DNA from: Bradyrhizobium sp. Ec3.3 | Lineage (GTDB): Bacteria > Pseudomonadota > Alphaproteobacteria > Rhizobiales > Xanthobacteraceae | DNA: 64,000 nt | Direction of reading: 5' to 3' | Assembly (NCBI RefSeq): GCF_000472925.1 | Contig: NZ_AXAS01000003.1 | Location: 342,286 to 406,285 of the forward strand | Part shown: one piece after another, positions 54,324-62,894 of the stretch | Position numbering within the stretch: position 1 is the first letter of the stretch | Layout of the letters: each line of letters opens with the position of its first letter | Made by a program: the position numbers and the translations under genes | The notes under the pieces: model-generated | What the model saw: only the letters and a program-made list of their open reading frames with translations | Told to the model about the DNA's origin: nothing | Databases searched by the model: none

Positions 54324-55544
54324 ATGAACGTGCGTGAAGCGGCCCTTCAACCTGTCGACGACGCTCAGGCAAGCTTTCTCGATCACAACCCTTCTCTGGT
54401 GGAGCGCGCCGCGCGCATGGCGACGGTGGCCGCCGGCGAAGCCGAGAGCGTCGATCGCGACGGCCGCTTTCCCAACAAGGCATTCGACGCCGCGCGCGAA
54501 CAAAAACTGCTCGGCGTGATGATCCCCGTCGAATTCGGCGGCTTCGGTGCCTCGATCTACGACGTCACCGACATCTGCTACACGCTCGGGCGCGCCTGCG
54601 CTTCGACCGCAATGATCTATGCGATGCATACGACGAAGGTCGCCTGCGTTATCAGACACGGCCACGGCATTCCCTGGATGGAAACCATGATGCGCCGGGT
54701 CGGCCGCGACCAGTGGCTGCTCGCCTCCTCCACCACCGAAGGCCAGAACGGCGGCAATATCCGCGCGAGCGCGGCCGCGGTCGATCATGAAGGTGACATG
54801 ATCGCGTTGACGCGCGATGCCACCGTGATCTCCTACGGCGCGGAGGCCGACGGCCTCGTCACCATCGCGCGCCGCGCGGGTGATGCTGTCGCCTCCGACC
54901 AGGTGCTGCTGGCGCTCGCCAGGGACGATTATTCGCTGAAGCGGACGCTGGGCTGGGAAACGCTCGGCATGCGCGGCACCTGCTCGACCGGCTTCGAGCT
55001 GAGGGTCGACTGCCCCGCCGACCGCGTCTTCCCGGAATCCTATGACAAGATCCACGCACAGACGATGACGCCGTTCGCGCATCTGTGCTGGTCGTCGGCC
55101 TGGGCCGGCGTTGCGGCTGCCGCCGTGACGCGCGCGCAGGCATTCGTCCGCAAGGCGGCACGTGCCTCCGGCGGGCAGATGCCGCCGGCAGCGGCCCATT
55201 TCACCGCCGCGAAGATGTCGCTGGCAAAGCTCCGCGCGCTGATCGCCTCCAATATCGACGCCTTCGCCCATCACGAGCATGACGAGCGCGCGCTCGGCTC
55301 GCTCGATTTCCAGTCTTCGATCACGCTCCTCAAGGTGCAGGCCTCCGAGCTTGCGGTCGAGACCGTGATGCACGCGATGCGCACGACCGGCCTTGCCGGC
55401 TACCGCAACGACGGCGACTTCACCATGGGCCGCCACTTACGTGACGTGCTGTCCGCACCGATCATGATCAGCAATGACCGCATCCTTGCCAACGCCGCGA
55501 CCTCGACCTTGATGAGCGGCGTGCCGGCAAGCCTTCGCGACTGA
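54324..55544 (+). CDS. Acyl-CoA dehydrogenase-like flavoprotein of the carrier-protein locus
   Basis: The 406-residue protein has the acyl-CoA dehydrogenase fold. It has an N-terminal helical domain (about 30-145), a beta domain with LASSTTEGQNGGNIRASAAA and RGTCSTGFELRV, and a C-terminal helical domain ending GRHLRDVLSAPIMISNDRIL. The usual motif FGGYGYxxE is replaced by TTGLAGYRNDGDFTMGRHLR. Relatives can oxidise acyl or aminoacyl groups on carrier proteins (as in prolyl-carrier dehydrogenases). Next to an amino acid:[carrier protein] ligase, it may oxidise an aminoacyl thioester or fatty substrate. It heads a three-gene operon with gaps of 68 and 36 bp. Confidence 0.82.
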   Translation: MNVREAALQPVDDAQASFLDHNPSLVERAARMATVAAGEAESVDRDGRFPNKAFDAAREQKLLGVMIPVEFGGFGASIYDVTDICYTLGRACASTAMIYAMHTTKVACVIRHGHGIPWMETMMRRVGRDQWLLASSTTEGQNGGNIRASAAAVDHEGDMIALTRDATVISYGAEADGLVTIARRAGDAVASDQVLLALARDDYSLKRTLGWETLGMRGTCSTGFELRVDCPADRVFPESYDKIHAQTMTPFAHLCWSSAWAGVAAAAVTRAQAFVRKAARASGGQMPPAAAHFTAAKMSLAKLRALIASNIDAFAHHEHDERALGSLDFQSSITLLKVQASELAVETVMHAMRTTGLAGYRNDGDFTMGRHLRDVLSAPIMISNDRILANAATSTLMSGVPASLRD

Positions 55545-55612
55545 CAAGCCTTCGAGACCGACGAGCCTACGCGACCAACAAGAAGAATTGCAGATAACAG
55601 GAAGTTTTGGCC

Positions 55613-56593
55613 ATGAACGTTGCCGTTCTCCCGACCTCGCCCGACACTGCGCCGCAAGCCATCGATCCGCTCGACCATCTCACCGACGTGCTGTTCCACC
55701 GCATGGGTTCGGACGGCGTCTACGCCCGCACCGCGCTCTATGAGGATGTCGTGGAGCGGCTCGCCGCGCTGATCACGCGGCACCGTGAGGCCGGCACCGA
55801 GGTGATGCGCTTTCCGCCGGTCATGAGCCGGGCGCAGCTGGAGAAATCCGGTTATCTCAAAAGCTTCCCGAACCTGCTCGGCTGCGTCTGCGGCCTGCAT
55901 GGAACCGAGCGCGAGATCAACGCCGCCGTGAGCCGTTTCGACGCCGGCGGCGACTGGACCACATCGCTCTCGCCCGCCGATCTCGTGCTGTCACCGGCGG
56001 CCTGCTATCCCGTCTATCCGATCGCCGCGAGCCGCGGGCAGCTGCCGAAGGGCGGCCTGCGCTTCGACGTCGCCGCCGACTGCTTCCGCCGCGAGCCGTC
56101 GCGTCATCTCGACCGGTTGCAATCGTTCCGGATGCGCGAATATGTCTGCATCGGCAGCCCCGATGACGTTGCCGATTTCCGCGAGCGCTGGATGGTGCGC
56201 GCGCAGGCAATCGCACGTGATCTCGGTCTCACCTTCCGCGTCGACTATGCCAGCGATCCCTTCTTCGGCCGCGTCGGCCAGATGAAGGCGGTGAGCCAGA
56301 AGCAGCAGCAGCTCAAGTTCGAGCTGCTCATCCCGCTGCGCTCGGAAGAGCAGCCGACGGCCTGCATGAGCTTCAACTATCATCGCGAGCACTTCGGCAC
56401 GACCTGGGGCATCCAGGACGCCAATGGCGAGCCCGCCCACACGGGCTGCGTCGCCTTCGGCATGGACCGCCTCGCCGTTGCGATGTTCCACACCCACGGC
56501 ACCGATCTTTCCGCCTGGCCCGCCAAGGTGCGGGATATCCTGGGCCTGTCGCCGCATGTGGCGACTGACGCCCATGTCGAAGGCTGGCGCTAA
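55613..56593 (+). CDS. Amino acid:[acyl-carrier-protein] ligase (truncated class II aaRS-like)
   Basis: Starting at ATG 55613 (AGGAAG at 55599-55604, eight bases upstream) the protein has 326 residues. It has the class II aminoacyl-tRNA synthetase core of the atypical SerRS type but no tRNA-binding domain. Motif 2 region is DCFRREPSRHLDRLQSFRMR and motif 3 is GCVAFGMDRLAVAMF. C131, E176 and C279 fall at the zinc-ligand positions I recall for the structurally studied Bradyrhizobium enzyme (Bll0957), whose family charges glycine or alanine onto phosphopantetheine of a partner carrier. It should activate an amino acid with ATP and load the carrier at 53713-53991. Confidence 0.93.
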   Translation: MNVAVLPTSPDTAPQAIDPLDHLTDVLFHRMGSDGVYARTALYEDVVERLAALITRHREAGTEVMRFPPVMSRAQLEKSGYLKSFPNLLGCVCGLHGTEREINAAVSRFDAGGDWTTSLSPADLVLSPAACYPVYPIAASRGQLPKGGLRFDVAADCFRREPSRHLDRLQSFRMREYVCIGSPDDVADFRERWMVRAQAIARDLGLTFRVDYASDPFFGRVGQMKAVSQKQQQLKFELLIPLRSEEQPTACMSFNYHREHFGTTWGIQDANGEPAHTGCVAFGMDRLAVAMFHTHGTDLSAWPAKVRDILGLSPHVATDAHVEGWR

Positions 56594-56629
56594 GCGACGA
56601 GGCCGATCATTTCCACGGGCATTACGAGC

Positions 56630-57505
56630 GTGATCCACACCAAGGTCCGATGCCGCGAGATCACGGAGTCCGATGTCGATGCCATCGCGGACCTCTTGAC
56701 GCGCGGCTTTGTCGGCCGCTCGCGCGACTACTGGATCCAGGGCCTGCGCAGGCAGGCCTTCCGGCCCGTGCCCGAGGGCTATCCGCGCTTCGGCTACATG
56801 CTCGACAATGAAGGCCTGCCGGTCGGCGTGCTGCTTCTGATCTACACGGCGCGCAAGGACGGCGAGGCCATCGCCATCCATTGCAACCTGTCGAGCTGGT
56901 ATGTCGAGCCGGCGTTCCGCAACTACGCGCCGCTGCTGACCAAGATCGCGCAGCGTCACAAGGACGTGACCTATCTCAACATCAGCCCGGCGGTGTGGAC
57001 CTGGCCGATCATCGAGACCCAGGGATTCAAAGCCTATTGCCGCGGCCTGTTCTTCTCGGTGCCGGTGCTGTCGCGCGTGCCGCGCTGGACCAAGATCGAG
57101 GTGATCGCGCCGCACGCCAAGCGAATCGAGGGCCTCGGCGAGGCCGAGACCGAGCTTTTGACGCGGCATGCGCGCTACAATTGCCTGAGCCTTGTGGTCC
57201 GCACGCCGAAGGGCGTGTTCCCCTTCATCCTGCAACCGGTGCGCATCCGCCGCGGCTGGATCGCGCCGCCGGCGATGCAACTGATCTATTGCCGCAGCGT
57301 CGCCGAATTCGTCACCTGCACCGGCCGCATCGGCCGCCTGCTGCTGCGGCTCGGCAAGATCTCTGTCATCGTCGATTCCAACGGTCCCATCCCCGGCCTC
57401 ACCGGCGTCTACGCCGAGCGGCGCGGCCGCAAATATTTCAAGGGCCCACACCGGCCGCAGCTGGCCGATCTCACAGACACGGAGCTCGTGCTGTACGGGC
57501 CGTAG
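56630..57505 (+). CDS. GNAT-like acyltransferase of the carrier-protein locus
   Basis: The 291-residue protein starts at GTG 56630 (MIHTKVRCREITESDVDAIA, the usual GNAT opening). It has an N-acetyltransferase-like core over about 5-150, with PVGVLLLIYTARKDGEAIAI where the acyl-CoA loop is expected, and a second, degenerate half (about 180-290) ending YFKGPHRPQLADLTDTELVL. It is co-directional with the ligase 36 bp upstream. A carrier-linked aminoacyl group would be a sensible donor for such an enzyme, an inference from context. I know of no characterised homologue. It may instead have lost catalysis. Confidence 0.72.
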   Translation: MIHTKVRCREITESDVDAIADLLTRGFVGRSRDYWIQGLRRQAFRPVPEGYPRFGYMLDNEGLPVGVLLLIYTARKDGEAIAIHCNLSSWYVEPAFRNYAPLLTKIAQRHKDVTYLNISPAVWTWPIIETQGFKAYCRGLFFSVPVLSRVPRWTKIEVIAPHAKRIEGLGEAETELLTRHARYNCLSLVVRTPKGVFPFILQPVRIRRGWIAPPAMQLIYCRSVAEFVTCTGRIGRLLLRLGKISVIVDSNGPIPGLTGVYAERRGRKYFKGPHRPQLADLTDTELVLYGP

Positions 57506-57548
57506 AGGTCAGCGGGCGGCAAGAGATCGCAAGTCTGCCCCCTCTCCA

Positions 57549-57659
57549 CCGTCATGCCCCGGCTTGACCGGGGCATCCAGTACGCCGCGGCCTGTCCGTA
57601 TCCCATCACTGTCTCTGGAATACTGGGCGGTTTCAACCGGTCAAGCCGGGCGATGACGG
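57549..57659. repeat. Palindromic repeat with 23-bp arms, CCGTCATGCCCCGGC family
   Basis: CCGTCATGCCCCGGCTTGAC (57549-57568, continuing CGG) pairs with CCGGTCAAGCCGGGCGATGA (57637-57656, continuing CGG) with two mismatches. The spacer contains CATCCAGTA and TACTGGGC. It lies between the GNAT stop and the methyltransferase start (gap 57506-57742) and so may end the ligase operon. A separate family from the other repeats. Confidence 0.83.
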
Positions 57660-57742
57660 CTGGGTGTGTGGCGAGCTCGCGCCTTTCACGGCCAATGACA
57701 CGGCCGACGTGGTAAGCTCTAGCGATTACGGGGAGCCAACCC

Positions 57743-58360
57743 ATGTCCGAACGCAGCACACATTGGGAAAAGGTCTACGCGACCAAGGGCGAAAACGAGG
57801 TGAGCTGGTTCCAGGAGAGCCCAGCCATCTCGCTTCAGATGATCCACGCAGCCAATCCAGGACGAGACGCCGCCATCATCGACATCGGCGGCGGCGCGTC
57901 GCGCCTCGTCGATGCGCTATTGCGGGAGGGCTATCGTTCCATTGCGGTGCTCGATCTTTCCGCCCATGCGCTGGACACTGCAAAGGCGCGCATCGGCCCT
58001 GCCGCGGCGCACGTCGACTGGATCGTTGCCGACGTCACGACATGGCGGCCGTCACGCACATACGAGATCTGGCACGACCGCGCCGCGTTTCATTTCCTGA
58101 CCGAGCCTTCCGATCGGGAGGCGTATATCGATCGCCTGCGGTCGGCGGTCCGCGAGGGCGGTCACCTCATCATCGGCACCTTCGCGCTCGACGGACCCGA
58201 GAAATGCAGCGGCCTTCCGGTGCAACGCTATGACGGCAACAGTCTCGCCACAGAGCTCGGCCCGGATTTCGAGCTGCTGGAGACACGTCACGACATCCAC
58301 CGCACGCCCTGGGATTCGACGCAGGCGTTTCAGTTCAGCCGTTTTCGCAGGCTCAGGTAA
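57743..58360 (+). CDS. Class I SAM-dependent methyltransferase
   Basis: The 205-residue protein has SAM motif I IIDIGGGASRLVDALL, motif II acidic SIAVLDLSAHALDTA and motif IV WIVADVTTWRPSRTYEIWHD. The N-terminus THWEKVYATKGENEVSWFQE is the opening of a widespread small family, close to the thiopurine/trithiocarbonate-like methyltransferases (WxxxW pattern), whose substrates are mostly unknown. It is co-directional with the ligase operon but separated by a 237-bp gap with a strong palindrome, so a separate unit is likely. It could still modify a product of that locus. Confidence 0.83.
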   Translation: MSERSTHWEKVYATKGENEVSWFQESPAISLQMIHAANPGRDAAIIDIGGGASRLVDALLREGYRSIAVLDLSAHALDTAKARIGPAAAHVDWIVADVTTWRPSRTYEIWHDRAAFHFLTEPSDREAYIDRLRSAVREGGHLIIGTFALDGPEKCSGLPVQRYDGNSLATELGPDFELLETRHDIHRTPWDSTQAFQFSRFRRLR

Positions 58361-58366
58361 GCAGTC

Positions 58367-59254
58367 CTACGCCGCGAGCTTCACGGCATGCGCAAAATCC
58401 CAATAGAGCTTGCGCGCCTTGGTGTAGAACGGACCCGGCTTCAACTCGCGCTCGTCGATACGGATGACGGGGGCGACCTTGGCGAAGTTGCCGCTCGAGA
58501 AGATCTCGTCGGCGGCGAGGAAATCGGCATAGCGCAAGGTCTTCTCGACCACTGTGACGCCGTCGGCACGCAGCAGGCCGATCACGCGCTGGCGCGTGAT
58601 GCCGTTCAGGAACGTGCCGTTCGGCGCCGGCGTGTAGACCACGCCGTCTTTTGCCATGAACACGTTGGAATTGCCGAACTCCGCGACATTGCCGAGCATG
58701 TCGAGCATCAGGGCGTTCTGGAAGCCGCGGGAGGCGGCTTCGGCGAGCGCGCGCGAATTGTTCGGATAGAGGCAGGCCGCCTTCGCCTCGACCGGCGCGC
58801 ATTCCGCCGTCGGCCGGCGGAACGGCGACAGCGTGATCGCGTTGCCGACCGGCTTTGGCATCGGCGCCTCGTAGATACACAGGCACCAGTTGGTGGTTTC
58901 GGGATCGAACAGCACGCCGCCGCCCGCGCCGTTCTGCGCCCAGTACATCGGACGGATGTAGAGCTCGGCGTTCGGCGCAAAGCGCGCAATGCCGTCGCGC
59001 GCGAGCGTCATCCAGCTGTCGGTGTCGACCACCGGCTTGAGGCCAAAATTGATCGCGGATTGATTGGCACGGGCGACGTGGCGATCGAGATCGGGCGCAA
59101 CGCCTTCGAACGCACGGGCACCGTCGAACACGACCGAGCCCAGCCAGGCGCCATGCGTGCGCGGTCCCATGATCGGCACGTTGCCTTCGTGCCACTTGCC
59201 TTCGAAAAAGGTCCAGCTCGGCGAGTATTCGATGGGTTTTGTGCTCTCGGCCAT
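58367..59254 (-). CDS. Class IV aminotransferase (branched-chain amino acid type)
   Basis: The start is at ATG 59254 (MAESTKPIEYSPSWTFFEGK), giving 295 residues. The PLP fold type IV pattern is clear: GSVVFDGARAFEGVAPDLDR, arginine in HVARANQSAIN, PLP-lysine region VEAKAACLYPNNSRALAEA, and ML(G)NVAEFGNSNVFMAKDG. Such enzymes transfer amino groups between branched-chain amino acids and 2-oxo acids, though D-amino acid and aminodeoxychorismate lyase relatives share the fold. No valine or leucine synthesis genes are near. It converges on the methyltransferase with six bases between stops. Confidence 0.87.
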   Translation of the reverse strand: MAESTKPIEYSPSWTFFEGKWHEGNVPIMGPRTHGAWLGSVVFDGARAFEGVAPDLDRHVARANQSAINFGLKPVVDTDSWMTLARDGIARFAPNAELYIRPMYWAQNGAGGGVLFDPETTNWCLCIYEAPMPKPVGNAITLSPFRRPTAECAPVEAKAACLYPNNSRALAEAASRGFQNALMLDMLGNVAEFGNSNVFMAKDGVVYTPAPNGTFLNGITRQRVIGLLRADGVTVVEKTLRYADFLAADEIFSSGNFAKVAPVIRIDERELKPGPFYTKARKLYWDFAHAVKLAA

Positions 59255-59407
59255 TAGCGGGCCTCCCCTGATTGTGATGCCGCAATATGCGTCACTATTA
59301 GCCCAATTCCTAAAGGATTTCCTGCGTGAAACTACCATTAACCTGCGTGCGCGCGCGTTCAGATTTGCAGTAATATCCGGCCATCATTTGTCGTTCACTG
59401 GTGCCCC

Positions 59408-60343
59408 ATGCCGCTCGATCCACTTGCAAAGCGCTTGTTGACCATGATGGCCGCGGCAGGTCCCGCGGCGCGCGCCCGCCCCAGCGTCGAGGCGCGACGG
59501 CAATCGCTGGCGAAGCTGATGCAGTTTGCGCGCGCGGAGGCTCCCGGCGTTGCAACATCGGACGGCACGCTGCCCGGCCCCGGCGGCGAGCTGGCTTACC
59601 GTCTCTATGCGCCGGAAAACGCCGCACCGCGGGCGCCGGGCTTCGTGTTCTTCCACGGCGGTGGGCTCGTCGCCGGCAGCATCCAGACCCATGACCGCAT
59701 CGCCGCCGGCATCGCGCACGTGACCGATTGCCGCCTGGTGTCGGTCGACTACCGGCTCGCGCCCGAGCACAAATTCCCCGCCGCGATCGACGATGCGATC
59801 GCTGCGACCGAATGGGTGGCGCGGAACGCTTCTCTCCTCGGCATCGACGCCGAGCGGCTGGTGATCGGCGGCGATTCCGCCGGCGCAACGCTTGCCGCCG
59901 TCGTGTGCCAGGAGGCAACGCAGAACGCCGGCCTTTCCATCGTCGCGCAATGCCTTATCTGCCCGGTGCTTGATTTCGAGGAGACCTCGCCCTCGCGCGA
60001 GGCCTTTGCCGAAAATTACCTGATCGATCGTGTCACGATCGACGCCGATCTCGCCGATTATCTACCCGACGGCATCGACGCCGCCGATCCCCGCATCTCG
60101 CCGCTCCGCGCGTCGCGGTTGACGGGCTTGCCACCGGCGATCATCCACACGGCCGAGTTCGACCCGATGCGCGACGAAGGCAACGCCTATGCACGCAAGC
60201 TGCTGGCGGCCGGCGTTGTCGTCGAGCATGTCTGCCACGACGGCATGGTTCACAATTTCCATGCCATGGGTGCGATCCTGCCGCAGGCGCAGCTCGTGCT
60301 GTCGCAGATCGGCGAACAGGTGCGGCGGGCCGTGGGCGCGTGA
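59408..60343 (+). CDS. Alpha/beta hydrolase, hormone-sensitive lipase family esterase
   Basis: The 311-residue protein has the HSL oxyanion motif FFHGGGLVAGS (residues about 80-90), the nucleophile elbow GGDSAGATLA with serine near residue 158, the acid Asp in EFDPMRDEGNAY, and histidine in DGMVHNFHAMG. These enzymes hydrolyse short acyl esters. The N-terminus resembles the usual alpha-helical cap, with no signal, so it is cytoplasmic. It stands alone, divergent from the class IV aminotransferase across 153 bp. The natural ester is unknown. Confidence 0.9.
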   Translation: MPLDPLAKRLLTMMAAAGPAARARPSVEARRQSLAKLMQFARAEAPGVATSDGTLPGPGGELAYRLYAPENAAPRAPGFVFFHGGGLVAGSIQTHDRIAAGIAHVTDCRLVSVDYRLAPEHKFPAAIDDAIAATEWVARNASLLGIDAERLVIGGDSAGATLAAVVCQEATQNAGLSIVAQCLICPVLDFEETSPSREAFAENYLIDRVTIDADLADYLPDGIDAADPRISPLRASRLTGLPPAIIHTAEFDPMRDEGNAYARKLLAAGVVVEHVCHDGMVHNFHAMGAILPQAQLVLSQIGEQVRRAVGA

Positions 60344-60458
60344 GCCCTCCCGCAATTTGGTTCAAATTTTAGCTAATTCGACAACGATCGTTAGGGTTAC
60401 TTCGTCGATCTCTAGACGAATTATTGCCCGCTTTACCACCCGCCTCTAACACGAGGAC

Positions 60459-60504
60459 GGCGGATAACGCACATCCATTGACGTGCCAATAAGTGCGACC
60501 CGCC
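60459..60504 (+). promoter_or_regulatory. Predicted structured leader hairpin before metY
   Basis: Three helices stack along one axis: GGCGG (60459-60463) with CCGCC (60500-60504), CGCAC (60468-60472) with GTGCG (60493-60497), and ATTG (60477-60480) with CAAT (60487-60490). Internal loops are ATAA/AC and ATCC/AA. It lies seven bases upstream of the ribosome site GGAGG (60511-60515). An upstream pyrimidine stretch CGCCTC (60441-60446) could pair with GAGGTG (60512-60517) and hide it. Structure is inferred by hand. The known SAM-II motif was not found. Confidence 0.4.
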
Positions 60505-60521
60505 GGACGCGGAGGTGGACG

Positions 60522-61823
60522 ATGCGCAACGAAACGATCGCTATTCACGCCGGCTACGAACCAGAAGCGACCACGCATGCGGTCGCCGTGCCGATCTACC
60601 AGACCGCGGCCTATGCGTTCGATAGCGCCGATCATGGCGCAGCTCTCTTCAATCTCGAAGCGGAAGGCTATCGCTACAGCCGCATCGCCAATCCGACCAC
60701 CGCGGTACTCGAGAAGCGCATCAGCGAGCTCGAAGGTGGCGTCGGCGCTCTTGCGGTCGCAACCGGACAGGCGGCGCTGCATTTCGCCTTCGTCAACGTC
60801 GCCGATCACGGCGGCAACATCGTTTCCGTGCCGCAGCTCTACGGCACGACGCACACCCTGCTCTCCCACATCCTGCCGCGCCAGGGCATCACGGGCCGCT
60901 TCGCCGAGAGCGACAAGCCCGATGCACTCGCGCGCCTGATCGACGAGAACACCCGCGCGGTGTTCGCCGAGACCATCGGCAACCCGGCCGGCAATGTCTG
61001 CGACATCGAGGCGCTGGCGAAGATCGCCCATGCCCATGGCGTGCCGCTGATCGTCGACAACACGGTGGCGACGCCGATCCTGCTCAAGCCGTTCGACTAC
61101 GGCGCCGACATTTCCGTGCATTCGCTGACGAAGTTTCTGGGCGGCCACGGCACCACGCTCGGTGGGGCCATCGTCGACTCCGGGCGTTTTCCCTGGGCGC
61201 AGCACGCCGCGCGCTTCCCGGCCTTCAACACGCCCGACGCGTCCTATCACGGCCTCGTCTATGCCGAGCGCTTCGGCAAGACCGCCTTCATCGAGCGCGT
61301 GCGCAGTATCTATCAGCGCACCATGGGCTCGGTGCTATCGCCTTTCAACGCCTTCCTGTTGCTGCAGGGTATCGAGACCGTGGCACTGCGCATGGAGCGC
61401 CATGTCGAGAACGCACGCATGGTCGCCGAATTCTTGCGCGCGGATCCGCGCGTGGCCTGGGTCAATTATGCAGGCTTCCCGGACAGCCCGTATTATCCGC
61501 TGGTGCAGAAATATCTCGCGGGCAACGGCTCGTCCCTGTTTACCTTCGGCATCAAGGGCGGCATGGAAGCCGGCAAGGCATTCTACGACGCGCTGAAGCT
61601 GATCACGCGGCTCGTCAACATCGGCGACGCAAAATCGCTTGCCTGTCATCCGGCCTCGACCACGCACCGCCAGATGTCGGCCGAGCAGCAGCGTGCCGCC
61701 GGCGTGCTGCCGGAGACGATCCGCCTCTCGATCGGCATCGAGCATATCGCCGACATCATCGAAGACATCGACCAGGCGCTGGCAAAGGCCCGCCCGTCGG
61801 AACGGCTTCAGGCTGCGGAGTAG
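60522..61823 (+). CDS. metY: O-acetylhomoserine aminocarboxypropyltransferase (sulfhydrylase)
   Basis: The start is at ATG 60522 with GGAGG seven bases upstream, giving 433 residues, the length of MetY rather than the shorter MetZ. Cys/Met-metabolism PLP motifs are YSRIANPTTAVLEKRISELE, VDNTVATPILLKPFDYGADI, and the PLP lysine in HSLTKFLGGHGTTLGGAIVD. It makes homocysteine from an O-acylhomoserine and sulfide. The next gene (12 bp away) is a MetA-like homoserine acyltransferase that supplies the ester, so this is a two-gene methionine operon. Confidence 0.93.
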   Translation: MRNETIAIHAGYEPEATTHAVAVPIYQTAAYAFDSADHGAALFNLEAEGYRYSRIANPTTAVLEKRISELEGGVGALAVATGQAALHFAFVNVADHGGNIVSVPQLYGTTHTLLSHILPRQGITGRFAESDKPDALARLIDENTRAVFAETIGNPAGNVCDIEALAKIAHAHGVPLIVDNTVATPILLKPFDYGADISVHSLTKFLGGHGTTLGGAIVDSGRFPWAQHAARFPAFNTPDASYHGLVYAERFGKTAFIERVRSIYQRTMGSVLSPFNAFLLLQGIETVALRMERHVENARMVAEFLRADPRVAWVNYAGFPDSPYYPLVQKYLAGNGSSLFTFGIKGGMEAGKAFYDALKLITRLVNIGDAKSLACHPASTTHRQMSAEQQRAAGVLPETIRLSIGIEHIADIIEDIDQALAKARPSERLQAAE

Positions 61824-61835
61824 ACGGCAGCGCCG

Positions 61836-62831
61836 ATGACCATCTTGATCGACAAGGATCAAGGTATCTTGAGCCCGGCCCTGGTGCCGGCGCTGGACGA
61901 CGCACGGGGCGATGGTCGCGAGATCACGATCGGGCTGATCAACAACATGCCGGATCCGGCACTGAAGGCGACCGAGCGACAGTTCATGAAGCTGTTGCAA
62001 GCCGCCGGCCGCGGACGCCGCATCCGCTTCCAGTGTTTCTCGCTGCCCTCGGTCAAGCGCTCACCGGAGGCGCGCTGGCATGTCGAGAGCGAATATTCCG
62101 ATCTCTCCGATCTGAAGCGGCAAAGGTTCGACGGCTTGATCGTGACGGGCGCCGAGCCGGTCGCGCCCGATCTCGACCAGGAGCCCTACTGGCACGATCT
62201 CACCGACATCATCGATTGGGCGAGGACCAATACGCGCTCGACGATCTGGTCGTGCCTTGCCGCGCATGCAGCGGTGCTGCATCTCGACCGGATCACGCGG
62301 CGGCCGCTTGCCGCCAAATGCCATGGCATTTTCGACTGCGAGACGATCGGCAGCGACCCGCTGACGCGCGCCGCGCCGGCAACTCTCAAAGTCTCGCATT
62401 CAAGGCTGAACGAGGTCGCAGAGGCCGACCTCACCGAGTATGGCTATCAGGTGCTGACGCGCTCGGCGAAGGCCGGCGTTGACGTTTTCGTCCAACAATA
62501 TGCCAGCCGTTTCGTGTTCTTCCAGGGCCATCCCGAATATGACGCACTGTCGCTGCAGCGTGAATATCTGCGCGATATCGGTCGCTTCCTCGCGCGCGAG
62601 CGCGAGGCCTATCCAGCGCTGCCCATGAGCTATTTTGACGCGGCGACCGAGGAGAAGCTCATCCGCTTCGAAAAGCGCGCCAGGCATCAGCGTCATCCCG
62701 CAATGGCGAGCGAGCTGCCTGCACTGAACTTGCGCAGCGATATCGCCGCAGGAAGTGCCGCGGCCGTGCTTTTCAGGAACTGGCTCGATTTTCTCGCCGA
62801 GGATGCGGCCGCGCCGTTGTCTCTGCGCTGA
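61836..62831 (+). CDS. metA: Homoserine O-acyltransferase, MetA (HTS) family
   Basis: The 331-residue protein aligns well with E. coli MetA: catalytic cysteine C140 (SCLAAHAAV, E. coli C142), H232 and E234 in FQGHPEYD (E. coli H235/E237), and opening LINNMPDPALKATERQFMKL. It acylates homoserine for the upstream MetY. The position that sets acyl choice in MetA (E. coli G111 for succinyl, glutamate for acetyl in Bacillus-type enzymes) is here V109 in VTGAEPVAPDL, so the acyl donor is open, although the MetY neighbour favours acetyl. A C-terminal ~20 residues longer than E. coli are also present. Confidence 0.88.
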   Translation: MTILIDKDQGILSPALVPALDDARGDGREITIGLINNMPDPALKATERQFMKLLQAAGRGRRIRFQCFSLPSVKRSPEARWHVESEYSDLSDLKRQRFDGLIVTGAEPVAPDLDQEPYWHDLTDIIDWARTNTRSTIWSCLAAHAAVLHLDRITRRPLAAKCHGIFDCETIGSDPLTRAAPATLKVSHSRLNEVAEADLTEYGYQVLTRSAKAGVDVFVQQYASRFVFFQGHPEYDALSLQREYLRDIGRFLAREREAYPALPMSYFDAATEEKLIRFEKRARHQRHPAMASELPALNLRSDIAAGSAAAVLFRNWLDFLAEDAAAPLSLR

Positions 62832-62894
62832 GGAGCCGAGCGGGTTCTCCGTTAGGCATAACGAATCGTTAAGCTTGCGTCAGGCCGAGGGCGG

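Noticed and set aside
60344..60521. Possible SAM-II riboswitch before metY
   Set aside because: I looked for the conserved pseudoknot segments of SAM-II and did not find them. Only a general hairpin remains, so it is reported as an unassigned leader.
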